Assembly (NCBI GenBank): GCA_947500965.1 | Contig: CANMWW010000107.1 | Location: 1 to 7,030, forward strand | Reading direction: 5' to 3' | Source: Alphaproteobacteria bacterium | Lineage (GTDB): Bacteria > Pseudomonadota > Alphaproteobacteria > CACIAM-22H2 | Length of the DNA: 7,030 nucleotides | Shown: positions 1-4,598 of the stretch, piece by piece | How the letters are laid out: every line of letters begins with the position of its first letter | How positions within the stretch are numbered: position 1 is the stretch's first letter | Notes under the pieces: generated by a model | Database searches by the model: none | What the model saw: the letters and a program-made list of their open reading frames with translations, nothing else | Told to the model about the DNA's origin: nothing | Program-made: the position numbers and the translations under genes

Positions 1-268
1 CGGCCACGCAGAGCGCGGCGCCGGCGATGGCGGGCAGCGCCGCGAGGGCGGCATGCGACGCCGAAGCATGCGGGATGGCGGCATGGCCCGCGGGCAGGAG
101 GGCCTGTCCCCAGGCCGAGAGCAGCGCGAAGGCGAGCAGCAGCCCGCGCCATTCGCGCGACCTCAGCGCGCGCAGGAAGCGCGGCGGCGATGCGGGCCGG
201 TAGAACACGGCGACGTCATGTACCCCGCCCGGCCGCAAGTCAATGCGGCGGGACGCTGGTTCTGGCAT
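1..268 (-). CDS. Membrane protein, N-terminal part (3' end outside window)
   Basis: I do not recognise this gene. Read leftwards from an ATG at 268, the frame is open to the window edge (89 codons). It encodes a basic cytoplasmic-looking N-terminus, then a hydrophobic segment at about residues 43-58 (LLLAFALLSAWGQALL). A short loop with three histidines follows (residues 61-74, GHAAIPHASASHAA), then a second hydrophobic, Ala-rich segment from about residue 74. This suggests a small integral membrane protein with a His-bearing loop between two membrane segments. The start is uncertain: codons between 268 and 208 have fewer G/C third positions than the rest, so the in-frame GTG at 208 is a serious alternative. 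Neither start has a clear Shine-Dalgarno sequence. The gene is divergent from the hydrolase gene to its right. The function is unknown; calling it a metal- or transport-related protein would be a guess. Confidence 0.6.
   Translation of the reverse strand, partial: MPEPASRRIDLRPGGVHDVAVFYRPASPPRFLRALRSREWRGLLLAFALLSAWGQALLPAGHAAIPHASASHAALAALPAIAGAALCVA
217..243 (-). promoter_or_regulatory. Candidate promoter for the left-edge membrane protein
   Basis: On the minus strand TTGACT (243-238) matches the -35 consensus at five of six bases. It is followed after 15 bases by TACATG (222-217), a poor -10 match. If real, transcription would start close to the GTG at 208, favouring that start and a nearly leaderless mRNA. 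The short spacer and weak -10 make this tentative. Confidence 0.25.
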
Positions 269-279
269 AAGCGCGGCCG

Positions 280-298
280 GGGCGCGGGGGCCGCGCCC
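280..298. repeat. Small GC inverted repeat in divergent intergenic region
   Basis: GGGCGCG (280-286) and CGCGCCC (292-298) form a 7-bp stem with a 5-base loop between the two divergent genes, about 35 bases before the hydrolase ATG. It could be a leader hairpin or an operator half-pair. In DNA this GC-rich such pairs also arise by chance. Confidence 0.3.
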
Positions 299-333
299 GA
301 CATCCCGCAACGAGCCACGGACACGTGAAAGCC

Positions 334-1020
334 ATGTCGACCGTCATCCCCGCCTGGTCCATTCCCTCGATCCCCGTCGCGGGCGAGTCCGGCCGCTTCC
401 CGGTGCGCCGCATCTACTGCGTCGGGCGCAACTACGCGGCGCATACCCGCGAGATGGGCGGCGACCCGACGCGCGAGGACCCGTTCTTCTTCATGAAGCC
501 GGCGGACGCGATCGTGATGGAAGGTGCCACCCTGCCCTACCCGCAGGCGACGAAGAACCTGCACCACGAGATCGAGCTGGTCGTCGCGCTGAAGGGCGGC
601 GGCGCGAACGTCCCGCCCGACCGGGTCATGGACCTCGTCTACGGCTATGCCACCGGCCTCGACATGACGCGGCGCGACCTGCAGAACGCCGCGAAGGCAG
701 GCGGCAAGCCCTGGGACATGGGCAAGGGCTTCGACCGCTCCGCGCCGATCACGGCCATCCAGCCCGCCGCGCGCATCGGCCACCCGTCGAAGGGCGCGAT
801 CTGGGTGAAGGTCAACGGCAAGACGAAGCAGTCCGGCGACCTCGCGGACATGATCTGGAGCGTGCCGGAGACGCTGGCCTACCTCTCCGGCCTGGTCGAG
901 CTGCAGCCCGGCGACCTCGTCTTCACCGGCACGCCCGAGGGCGTCGGCCCGGTCGTCGCGGGCGACCTGGTCGAGGGCCATGTCGAGGGCGTCGGCGACC
1001 TGACGATCCGCTACGCTTGA
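334..1020 (+). CDS. Fumarylacetoacetate hydrolase (FAH) family protein, fumarylpyruvate hydrolase-like
   Basis: This is a soluble, metal-dependent hydrolase or decarboxylase of the FAH fold, 228 residues from the chosen ATG. Family members cleave C-C bonds in 2,4-diketo acids such as fumarylpyruvate, or decarboxylate oxaloacetate-like substrates. The N-terminal signature FPVRRIYCVGRNYAAH (residues 22-37) and the following REMG and PFFF stretches closely resemble bacterial fumarylpyruvate hydrolases of the gentisate pathway. The expected Mg2+ ligands are present: E79 and E81 (HHEIEL) and D110 (TGLDMTRRDLQ). A conserved lysine, K131 (GKGFD), and the C-terminal TGTPEGVGP loop (198-206) are also present. 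An in-frame GTG at 325 would add three residues, but neither start has a strong ribosome site and ATG fits the family better. The usual gentisate partners (dioxygenase, maleylpyruvate isomerase) are absent from the window, so the exact substrate is open; the family call is firm. Confidence 0.92.
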   Translation: MSTVIPAWSIPSIPVAGESGRFPVRRIYCVGRNYAAHTREMGGDPTREDPFFFMKPADAIVMEGATLPYPQATKNLHHEIELVVALKGGGANVPPDRVMDLVYGYATGLDMTRRDLQNAAKAGGKPWDMGKGFDRSAPITAIQPAARIGHPSKGAIWVKVNGKTKQSGDLADMIWSVPETLAYLSGLVELQPGDLVFTGTPEGVGPVVAGDLVEGHVEGVGDLTIRYA

Positions 1021-1029
1021 CGGGCGGCG

Positions 1030-1051
1030 GGGCGCGCGCGAGCGCGCGCCC
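1030..1051. repeat. Very stable GC hairpin after FAH-family gene
   Basis: A perfect 10-bp stem (1030-1039 with 1042-1051, alternating GC) closes over two bases, or in practice a 9-bp stem with a CGAG tetraloop. It begins 10 bases after the hydrolase stop codon. No T-run follows, so it is not a standard intrinsic terminator. It could slow 3'-to-5' RNA decay, assist Rho-dependent ending, or insulate the downstream gene. The low-complexity GC composition raises the odds of chance formation. Confidence 0.45.
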
Positions 1052-1066
1052 GAAGGCTGCTGACGG

Positions 1067-1090
1067 CCAGGCGCCGGGCGAATAGCCTGG
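1067..1090. repeat. Inverted repeat just before DUF3883 start codon
   Basis: CCAGGC (1067-1072) and GCCTGG (1085-1090) are separated by 12 bases and end four bases before the ATG at 1095. GGCGCC also follows or overlaps each arm. The hairpin would cover the place where a ribosome site should be, so it might limit translation, or it might be an operator. The stem is short and may be accidental. Confidence 0.3.
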
Positions 1091-1094
1091 CGCC

Positions 1095-1949
1095 ATGGCC
1101 GCGGGCCCCTGGACCGACGAGGAGAACGACGCGATCGTCGCGGATTATTTCGCGATGCTCGACGCGGAGCTTTCGGGCCGGCGCTACAACAAGGCGGCGC
1201 ACAACCGCGCCCTGCGCGACCACATCGGCCGCGAGCGCGCCTCGATCGAGTTCAAGCACCAGAACATCAGCGCGGTCCTGCAGGGCCTCGGCGAGGACTG
1301 GATCCGCGGCTACAAGCCCGCGTTCAACTTCCAGGCGTCGCTCGTCGATGCCGTCGCGCGCTGGGTGGCGAGGAACCACGCCTGGTTCGAGCGGAAGCCC
1401 GCATGGCTCGGCGCGACCGGTCCGGCGGCGGCGACCACGACGATCGGCGAAGGGCCGGGCCTCTGGATCGGCGAAGGGCCGGCGCACCGGCCCACGACGC
1501 CACGCAAGGCCACCAGCGAGGTCACGCAGATCCTGCAACGCTTCGATCCCGCGGGGCGCGACGCGCGCAACCGCGTCCTCGGCAGGGCCGGAGAGGAGCT
1601 CGTCTTCGTGCATGAACGCAGCGCGCTCGCCAGGGCCGGCCGCGACGACCTCGCCCGCAAGGTGCGATGGGTGTCGCAGGAAGAAGGCGACGGCGCGGGC
1701 TACGACATCGCCAGCTTCGAGCCCGATGGCCGCCAGCGCCTCCTGGAGGTCAAGACGACCAACGGCTGGGACCGCACGCCCTTCTTCATCACGCGCAACG
1801 AACTCAGCGTCGCGGAGACGCATCGCGAGGACTGGCGCCTGCTGCGCCTCTGGAACTTCTCGCGCGGGCCGAAGGCCTTCGAGCTCCGCCCGCCACTCGA
1901 CGCCCATGTCGCGCTCGTCCCGACCACGTTCCGGGCGGAATGGGGATAG
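1095..1949 (+). CDS. DUF3883 protein with PD-(D/E)XK nuclease-like C-terminal domain
   Basis: This 284-residue soluble protein has two parts. The N-terminal part (about 5-100) begins WTDEEND and contains ADYFAML, YNKAAHNRAL and EFKHQNISAVL, a block I recall from other stand-alone DUF3883 proteins; its role is unknown and may be DNA binding or target recognition. A linker (about 105-145) contains a tandem 8-residue repeat. The C-terminal part (about 155-270) matches DUF3883: NRVLGRAGEELV (E167/E168), GYDIASFE (D204), LLEVKTT (E218, K220) and TPFFITRNEL. The spacing E...D...E-x-K is that of the PD-(D/E)XK restriction-endonuclease fold, so the acidic triad and lysine for a nuclease appear intact. 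Related domains occur in restriction and other defence-associated proteins. Cleavage activity is inferred, not shown. No strong ribosome site precedes the ATG. The gene ends 14 bases from the convergent antitoxin gene. No methyltransferase or helicase is nearby. Confidence 0.85.
   Translation: MAAGPWTDEENDAIVADYFAMLDAELSGRRYNKAAHNRALRDHIGRERASIEFKHQNISAVLQGLGEDWIRGYKPAFNFQASLVDAVARWVARNHAWFERKPAWLGATGPAAATTTIGEGPGLWIGEGPAHRPTTPRKATSEVTQILQRFDPAGRDARNRVLGRAGEELVFVHERSALARAGRDDLARKVRWVSQEEGDGAGYDIASFEPDGRQRLLEVKTTNGWDRTPFFITRNELSVAETHREDWRLLRLWNFSRGPKAFELRPPLDAHVALVPTTFRAEWG
1442..1482 (+). repeat. In-frame tandem duplication in DUF3883 linker
   Basis: A 17-base unit, GATCGGCGAAGGGCCGG, occurs at 1442-1458 and again unchanged at 1466-1482, offset by 24 bases. 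The offset is exactly eight codons, giving the protein repeat IGEGPGLW/IGEGPAHR at residues 117-132 of the DUF3883 protein. The perfect nucleotide identity suggests a recent slippage or duplication in a flexible linker that joins the two domains. Confidence 0.85.
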
Positions 1950-1963
1950 GACGAGGACCAGCC

Positions 1964-2290
1964 TCAGCGCCCCGGGCGCACGCTCAGCCTGATCCCGGCA
2001 TCGGCCTGCAGCCGATGCAGGATGGCGAAGAGGTTGCGCGCGTTCGGGTTGCCGCGCGGGCCGAGCATGCGCATCAGGCTCTTGGGCGGCGTCCCCGTCC
2101 TTCGCGCGAGTTCCTCGAAGCCGATCGTCGCGTTGATGTAGTCGCGCAGGATCGTCTTGCCGACATCCACGTCGCCTTGGAGCAGGGCGTCTATGCCCTC
2201 CGCAAGCAGGGCCTCGCGGAAGGCGGGATCGCGCTCGACACGCGCCTTCACGATCTCCTTGAACGAACGGGTCAGCGCCATCTCATCCAT
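1964..2290 (-). CDS. Antitoxin, HI1420-type (HigA-like) HTH protein of type II TA module
   Basis: This 108-residue DNA-binding antitoxin is expected to bind and neutralise the toxin encoded just upstream and to repress the shared promoter. The N-terminal half (MDEMALTRSF... then DPAFREALLAEGIDALLQGD and TILRDYINATIGF) is typical of the 'probable addiction module antidote' family related to Haemophilus HI1420. The helix-turn-helix spans about residues 56-78 (GFEELARRTGTPPKSLMRML), followed by NPNARNLFAILHRLQADAGI. The ATG at 2290 is chosen because AGGA (2300-2297) sits six bases upstream. A second ATG at 2281 would shorten it by three residues. The start overlaps the toxin stop by eight bases, implying translational coupling. 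The longer open frame running further upstream lies inside the toxin gene and is not used. It converges on the DUF3883 gene. Confidence 0.88.
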   Translation of the reverse strand: MDEMALTRSFKEIVKARVERDPAFREALLAEGIDALLQGDVDVGKTILRDYINATIGFEELARRTGTPPKSLMRMLGPRGNPNARNLFAILHRLQADAGIRLSVRPGR

Positions 2291-2609
2291 CGCCCTTCCT
2301 GCGCAGCCGATACTCGCGCCAACGGCGATGCGCGTCCTCGATGTCGCGCCCTTGCCGCTTCTTCGTCCCGCCGCCAAGGAGGACGACGACATCCGGGCCA
2401 TCCTTGGCGAAATAGACCCGGTAGCCCGGCCCGAAATCGATCCCGAGCTCGAGCACGCCACCACCGACGCCCTTCGCATTGGAGTGGTTCCCAAGCCCGA
2501 GACGGGTCACCGCGATGACGACCTTCGCCGCAGCCTGCGCGTCGAGGTCCTCGAACCAGTTCGCGAAAGCATCGCGCCCATCGGGACTGGCGTATCGGAT
2601 CACCCTCAT
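2283..2609 (-). CDS. RelE/HigB-like toxin, HI1419-type addiction module killer protein
   Basis: This 108-residue protein has the profile of the RelE/ParE superfamily toxins annotated as 'addiction module killer protein' (HI1419 type). Such toxins are generally ribosome-dependent mRNA nucleases, held inactive by the partner antitoxin. Family signs are an N-terminal DAFANWFEDLDAQAAAKV helix region (13-30), LGLGNHSNAKGVGGGVLEL (37-55), the highly characteristic IDFGPGYRVYFAKDG strand pair (57-71), VVVLLGGGTKKRQGRDI (74-90) and a basic C-terminal helix (EDAHRRWREYRLRRK). Length is normal for the family and the gene looks intact. It is the first gene of the operon and its TGA lies within the antitoxin start region. 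No clear ribosome site precedes the ATG, and the upstream inverted repeat probably controls the operon. Toxicity and the RNA target are inferred from the family. Confidence 0.9.
   Translation of the reverse strand: MRVIRYASPDGRDAFANWFEDLDAQAAAKVVIAVTRLGLGNHSNAKGVGGGVLELGIDFGPGYRVYFAKDGPDVVVLLGGGTKKRQGRDIEDAHRRWREYRLRRKGDG
2291..2300 (-). promoter_or_regulatory. Strong ribosome binding site of antitoxin, inside toxin gene
   Basis: Minus-strand AGGAAGGGCG directly precedes the antitoxin ATG at 2290, with AGGA six bases away. The toxin start at 2609 has no comparable site. A strong site for the second gene and a weak one for the first would favour excess antitoxin, as a toxin-first operon needs. 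This reading is inference. Confidence 0.6.
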
Positions 2610-2611
2610 CC

Positions 2612-2635
2612 AATGGTACCGTTGTTGTTACCATT
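2612..2635. promoter_or_regulatory. Putative operator of the toxin-antitoxin operon
   Basis: AATGGTA (2612-2618) and TACCATT (2629-2635) form a perfect inverted repeat with a 10-base spacer containing GTTGTTGTT. The repeat ends three bases before the toxin ATG and is unusually AT-rich for this DNA. On the minus strand a promoter-like pair overlaps it: TCGACA (2653-2648), 17 bases, then TAACAA (2630-2625). Binding of the HTH antitoxin here would block the promoter, the usual autoregulation of such modules. The promoter elements are weak matches. Confidence 0.55.
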
Positions 2636-2650
2636 CACGCCTGTCGCTGT

Positions 2651-2733
2651 CGACGGCCTTCGCCATCCGGATCGGCCCCGGAAGGCTGCACCTGGCACCA
2701 GCCTGCGATGCAGCCTTCGCGACGGCCTAAGCC
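2651..2733. repeat. 10-bp inverted repeat bracketed by imperfect direct repeats
   Basis: GAAGGCTGCA (2681-2690) and TGCAGCCTTC (2709-2718) pair perfectly over 10 bp. The 18-base loop holds a further CTGG-CA-CCAG mini-stem (2692-2701). The structure lies between two near-identical 14-base direct copies, CGACGGCCTTCGCC (2651-2664) and CGACGGCCTAAGCC (2720-2733), which differ at two bases. No gene ends here on either strand, so it is not an obvious terminator. It may be a regulatory structure, a recombination or insertion scar, or a small palindromic element. Confidence 0.45.
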
Positions 2734-2766
2734 AGCGCAATGAAGGAGCAGGCATGGGGCCAGGCC

Positions 2767-2778
2767 GCGACCGGTCGC
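2767..2778. promoter_or_regulatory. 12-bp perfect palindrome upstream of sugar kinase
   Basis: GCGACCGGTCGC reads the same on both strands and ends 37 bases before the kinase start. It could be an operator for a dimeric regulator. A weak promoter-like TTGATC (2781-2786) follows it. Palindromes of this length are expected about once or twice by chance in a window of this size, so position is the only support. Confidence 0.3.
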
Positions 2779-2815
2779 CATTGATCCCTCGGCCACGCCG
2801 CTCCATCGTGCGGGC

Positions 2816-4135
2816 ATGCGCTGCATCGGAATCGACATCGGATCGTCCTCGATCAAGGGCGCGGTCCTCGACATCGCCTCGGGGCGCCTCGAGCACATGG
2901 AGCGCGCGCCCTTCCCCGATCCCGTGCCCGGCCTGCCGGCGGGGTTCCACGAGGTGCGGGTCGACGCGATCGTCGCTGGCGCGCGCGAGGTCGTCGCCTC
3001 GCTGCTGCGCCACGCGCCCGACGCGCGGCAGCTGCGCGTCTCCAGCCAGATGGGCGGCCTTGTCCTGCTCGACGCGCGCGGCGCCGCGCTGACGCACTAC
3101 CTGTCCTGGCGCGACCAGCGCGCGATGGATCCGGCGCCGGGCGCCACCGCGCCGCTGCTCGAGGAGGTCCGCGCGGCCTGGACGGACGCGCAGTTCGAGC
3201 AGCTGGGCAAGGAGCTCAAGCCCGGCTCCACCACCGCGCTCCTGCACTGGCTCGCGCGCCAAGGGCGCCTGCCCGCGGGCGCCACGCCCGCGACGATCGG
3301 CGACTGCGTCGTCGCGGCGCTCTGCGGCGCGCCGGCGCGCATGCACCCGACCAACGCCATCGGCCTCCTCGACCTGCGCGGCGGCGGCTGGCACCACGAG
3401 GCCTTCGAGGCGGCGCGCATCGGCGGCCTGCGCTGGCCGGCGCTGGCGGGAGAGGGCGAGCCGGTCGGTCGCTTGGCGCTGGACGGGCATGTCCTCGACG
3501 GCTTCGCCGCGATCGGCGACCAGCAGGCGGCGCTGCTGGGCATCGACCTCGGCGACGCGGAGCTGTCGATCAACTGCTCCACGGGCTCGCAGGTGAGCCG
3601 GGTGACGCCCGCCTTCCAGCCCGGCGACTGCCAGACGCGCTGCTGGTTCGGCGGCCGGTTCCTGAACACGGTCACGCATGTCCCGGCCGGTCGCTCGCTC
3701 AGCGTGCTCGAAGCGCTGCTCACGGAGCTGTCCCGTGCCGCCGGCCTCGACATGTCCGGATCCTGGCGGCTGATCGCGGAGGCGACCGAGGCGGCGGAGG
3801 GCACGGGCGGGCTGTCCTGCGACCTCGGCTTCTTCGCGAGCGCGATGGGCGATCGCGGGCGCATCGAGTCGATCACCACCGGGAACCTCACCGTCGGCAA
3901 TCTCTTCCGCGCCGCCTTCGACTTCATGGCGGACAGCTACCTCGCCTGCTCCCGGCGCCTGTCGCCGACGCCGGACTGGGACTCGCTCGCGGTCTCCGGC
4001 GGCCTCGTGCAGGCCTTCCCCGCGCTGCGGCGACGGCTCGCGACGCGCTTCGGCCTGCCCATGCGCGAGGTAGGCGAGCAGGAAGAGACGCTGATGGGCC
4101 TGCTCGCGCTGGCGCGCGGCGGCGCGCGCTCCTAG
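2816..4135 (+). CDS. FGGY-family carbohydrate kinase (sedoheptulokinase/xylulokinase-like)
   Basis: This is a cytoplasmic ATP-dependent sugar kinase of 439 residues, shorter than the roughly 480-500 of typical FGGY enzymes but apparently complete. The N-terminal actin-fold phosphate loop is DIGSSSIKGAV (7-17). SWRDQRA (97-103, with W98, D100 and R102) matches the W-x-D-x-R substrate motif of the family. IGDQQAALLG (233-242) contains the expected catalytic base D235. INCSTGSQVS (252-261) is the second nucleotide-binding motif and SGGLVQAFPAL (394-404) the adenosine motif. The overall flavour, including the short length, resembles sedoheptulokinase more than glycerol kinase, but the substrate is uncertain. 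ATG 2816 is chosen because it places the phosphate loop at the normal distance from the N-terminus; the ribosome site is weak. The gene ends in TAG shared with the convergent NUDIX gene. The nearby sugar dehydrogenase and epimerase support a role in carbohydrate catabolism. Confidence 0.92.
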   Translation: MRCIGIDIGSSSIKGAVLDIASGRLEHMERAPFPDPVPGLPAGFHEVRVDAIVAGAREVVASLLRHAPDARQLRVSSQMGGLVLLDARGAALTHYLSWRDQRAMDPAPGATAPLLEEVRAAWTDAQFEQLGKELKPGSTTALLHWLARQGRLPAGATPATIGDCVVAALCGAPARMHPTNAIGLLDLRGGGWHHEAFEAARIGGLRWPALAGEGEPVGRLALDGHVLDGFAAIGDQQAALLGIDLGDAELSINCSTGSQVSRVTPAFQPGDCQTRCWFGGRFLNTVTHVPAGRSLSVLEALLTELSRAAGLDMSGSWRLIAEATEAAEGTGGLSCDLGFFASAMGDRGRIESITTGNLTVGNLFRAAFDFMADSYLACSRRLSPTPDWDSLAVSGGLVQAFPALRRRLATRFGLPMREVGEQEETLMGLLALARGGARS

Positions 4136-4587
4136 GCGAGCTCCTCGAGCGCCTTCAGGCAATACCACTTCACCGCGCCGCTCATGGCGGGACGCAGCGC
4201 GTCGAGCTCCTCCGCCGTGCACCAGCGCAGGTCGTGGTGCTCGGCCTCGGCGCGGCGCAGCGCGCCGGCCACGGGCCGCGCCCAGTAGATCATCCCGATG
4301 TGCTCGTGGCGTTCATCGATACGGTGGATGTCGAGGAACCGCGGCGCGACCAGCGCGCGCGTGCCGGGCTCCGTGGTCGGCGGGCGCTCGCCGACCAGTT
4401 CGACCTCGAGGCCGCTCTCCTCGCGCGCCTCGCGCAGCGCCGCCTGCTCGGGATCCTCGTCGAGCTCGACATGCCCGCCCAGCGGCAGCCACCTGTCGAG
4501 CTTGCGATGGTGCACGACGAGCACCCTGCCGTCGCGGACCACGAAGATGGCCACGGCGAAGTCGATCCTGTCGTGGATGTGCGGCAT
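4132..4587 (-). CDS. NUDIX hydrolase
   Basis: This 151-residue soluble pyrophosphohydrolase cleaves a nucleoside diphosphate linked to another moiety, with Mg2+. The full Nudix box is present: G38-x5-E44-x7-R52-E53-x2-E56-E57-x-G59-L60 (within GGHVELDEDPEQAALREAREESGL). It follows the expected first strands (AVAIFVVRDGRVLVVHH, 11-27) and WLPLGGH. The C-terminal part (HEHIGMIYWARPV; HHDLRWCTAEELDAL) is also typical. The substrate cannot be told; ADP-ribose, oxidised nucleotides or other NDP derivatives are possible. The ATG at 4587 is chosen because the Nudix fold begins there; the same frame stays open into the dehydrogenase gene but that extension is shadow. Only 11 bases separate it from the dehydrogenase stop, so the two are probably cotranscribed. 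Its TAG overlaps the kinase stop by four bases. Confidence 0.95.
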   Translation of the reverse strand: MPHIHDRIDFAVAIFVVRDGRVLVVHHRKLDRWLPLGGHVELDEDPEQAALREAREESGLEVELVGERPPTTEPGTRALVAPRFLDIHRIDERHEHIGMIYWARPVAGALRRAEAEHHDLRWCTAEELDALRPAMSGAVKWYCLKALEELA

Positions 4588-4598
4588 GGCGCGCGCTT

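Noticed and set aside
163..981. A 272-codon minus-strand open frame opposite the FAH-family gene
   Set aside because: No domain is recognisable and the opposite strand clearly encodes an FAH-fold enzyme; the frame also overlaps the left-edge membrane gene in another frame.
1011..1907. A 298-codon minus-strand open frame opposite the DUF3883 gene
   Set aside because: Composition is typical of a GC-rich shadow frame, while the plus-strand product has recognisable DUF3883 motifs.
2291..2494. N-terminal extension of the antitoxin into the toxin gene
   Set aside because: This part overlaps the toxin reading frame; a good ribosome site and family length support the start at 2290.
2157..3092. A 311-codon plus-strand open frame across the TA operon into the kinase
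   Set aside because: It is antisense to two well-recognised TA proteins and then overlaps the kinase in a wrong frame; no motifs are seen.
2606..4222. A 538-codon minus-strand open frame covering the sugar kinase gene
   Set aside because: It lies antisense to a kinase with all FGGY motifs; its product is Arg/Ala/Gly-rich without family signatures. Long antisense open frames are expected where third positions are nearly all G or C.
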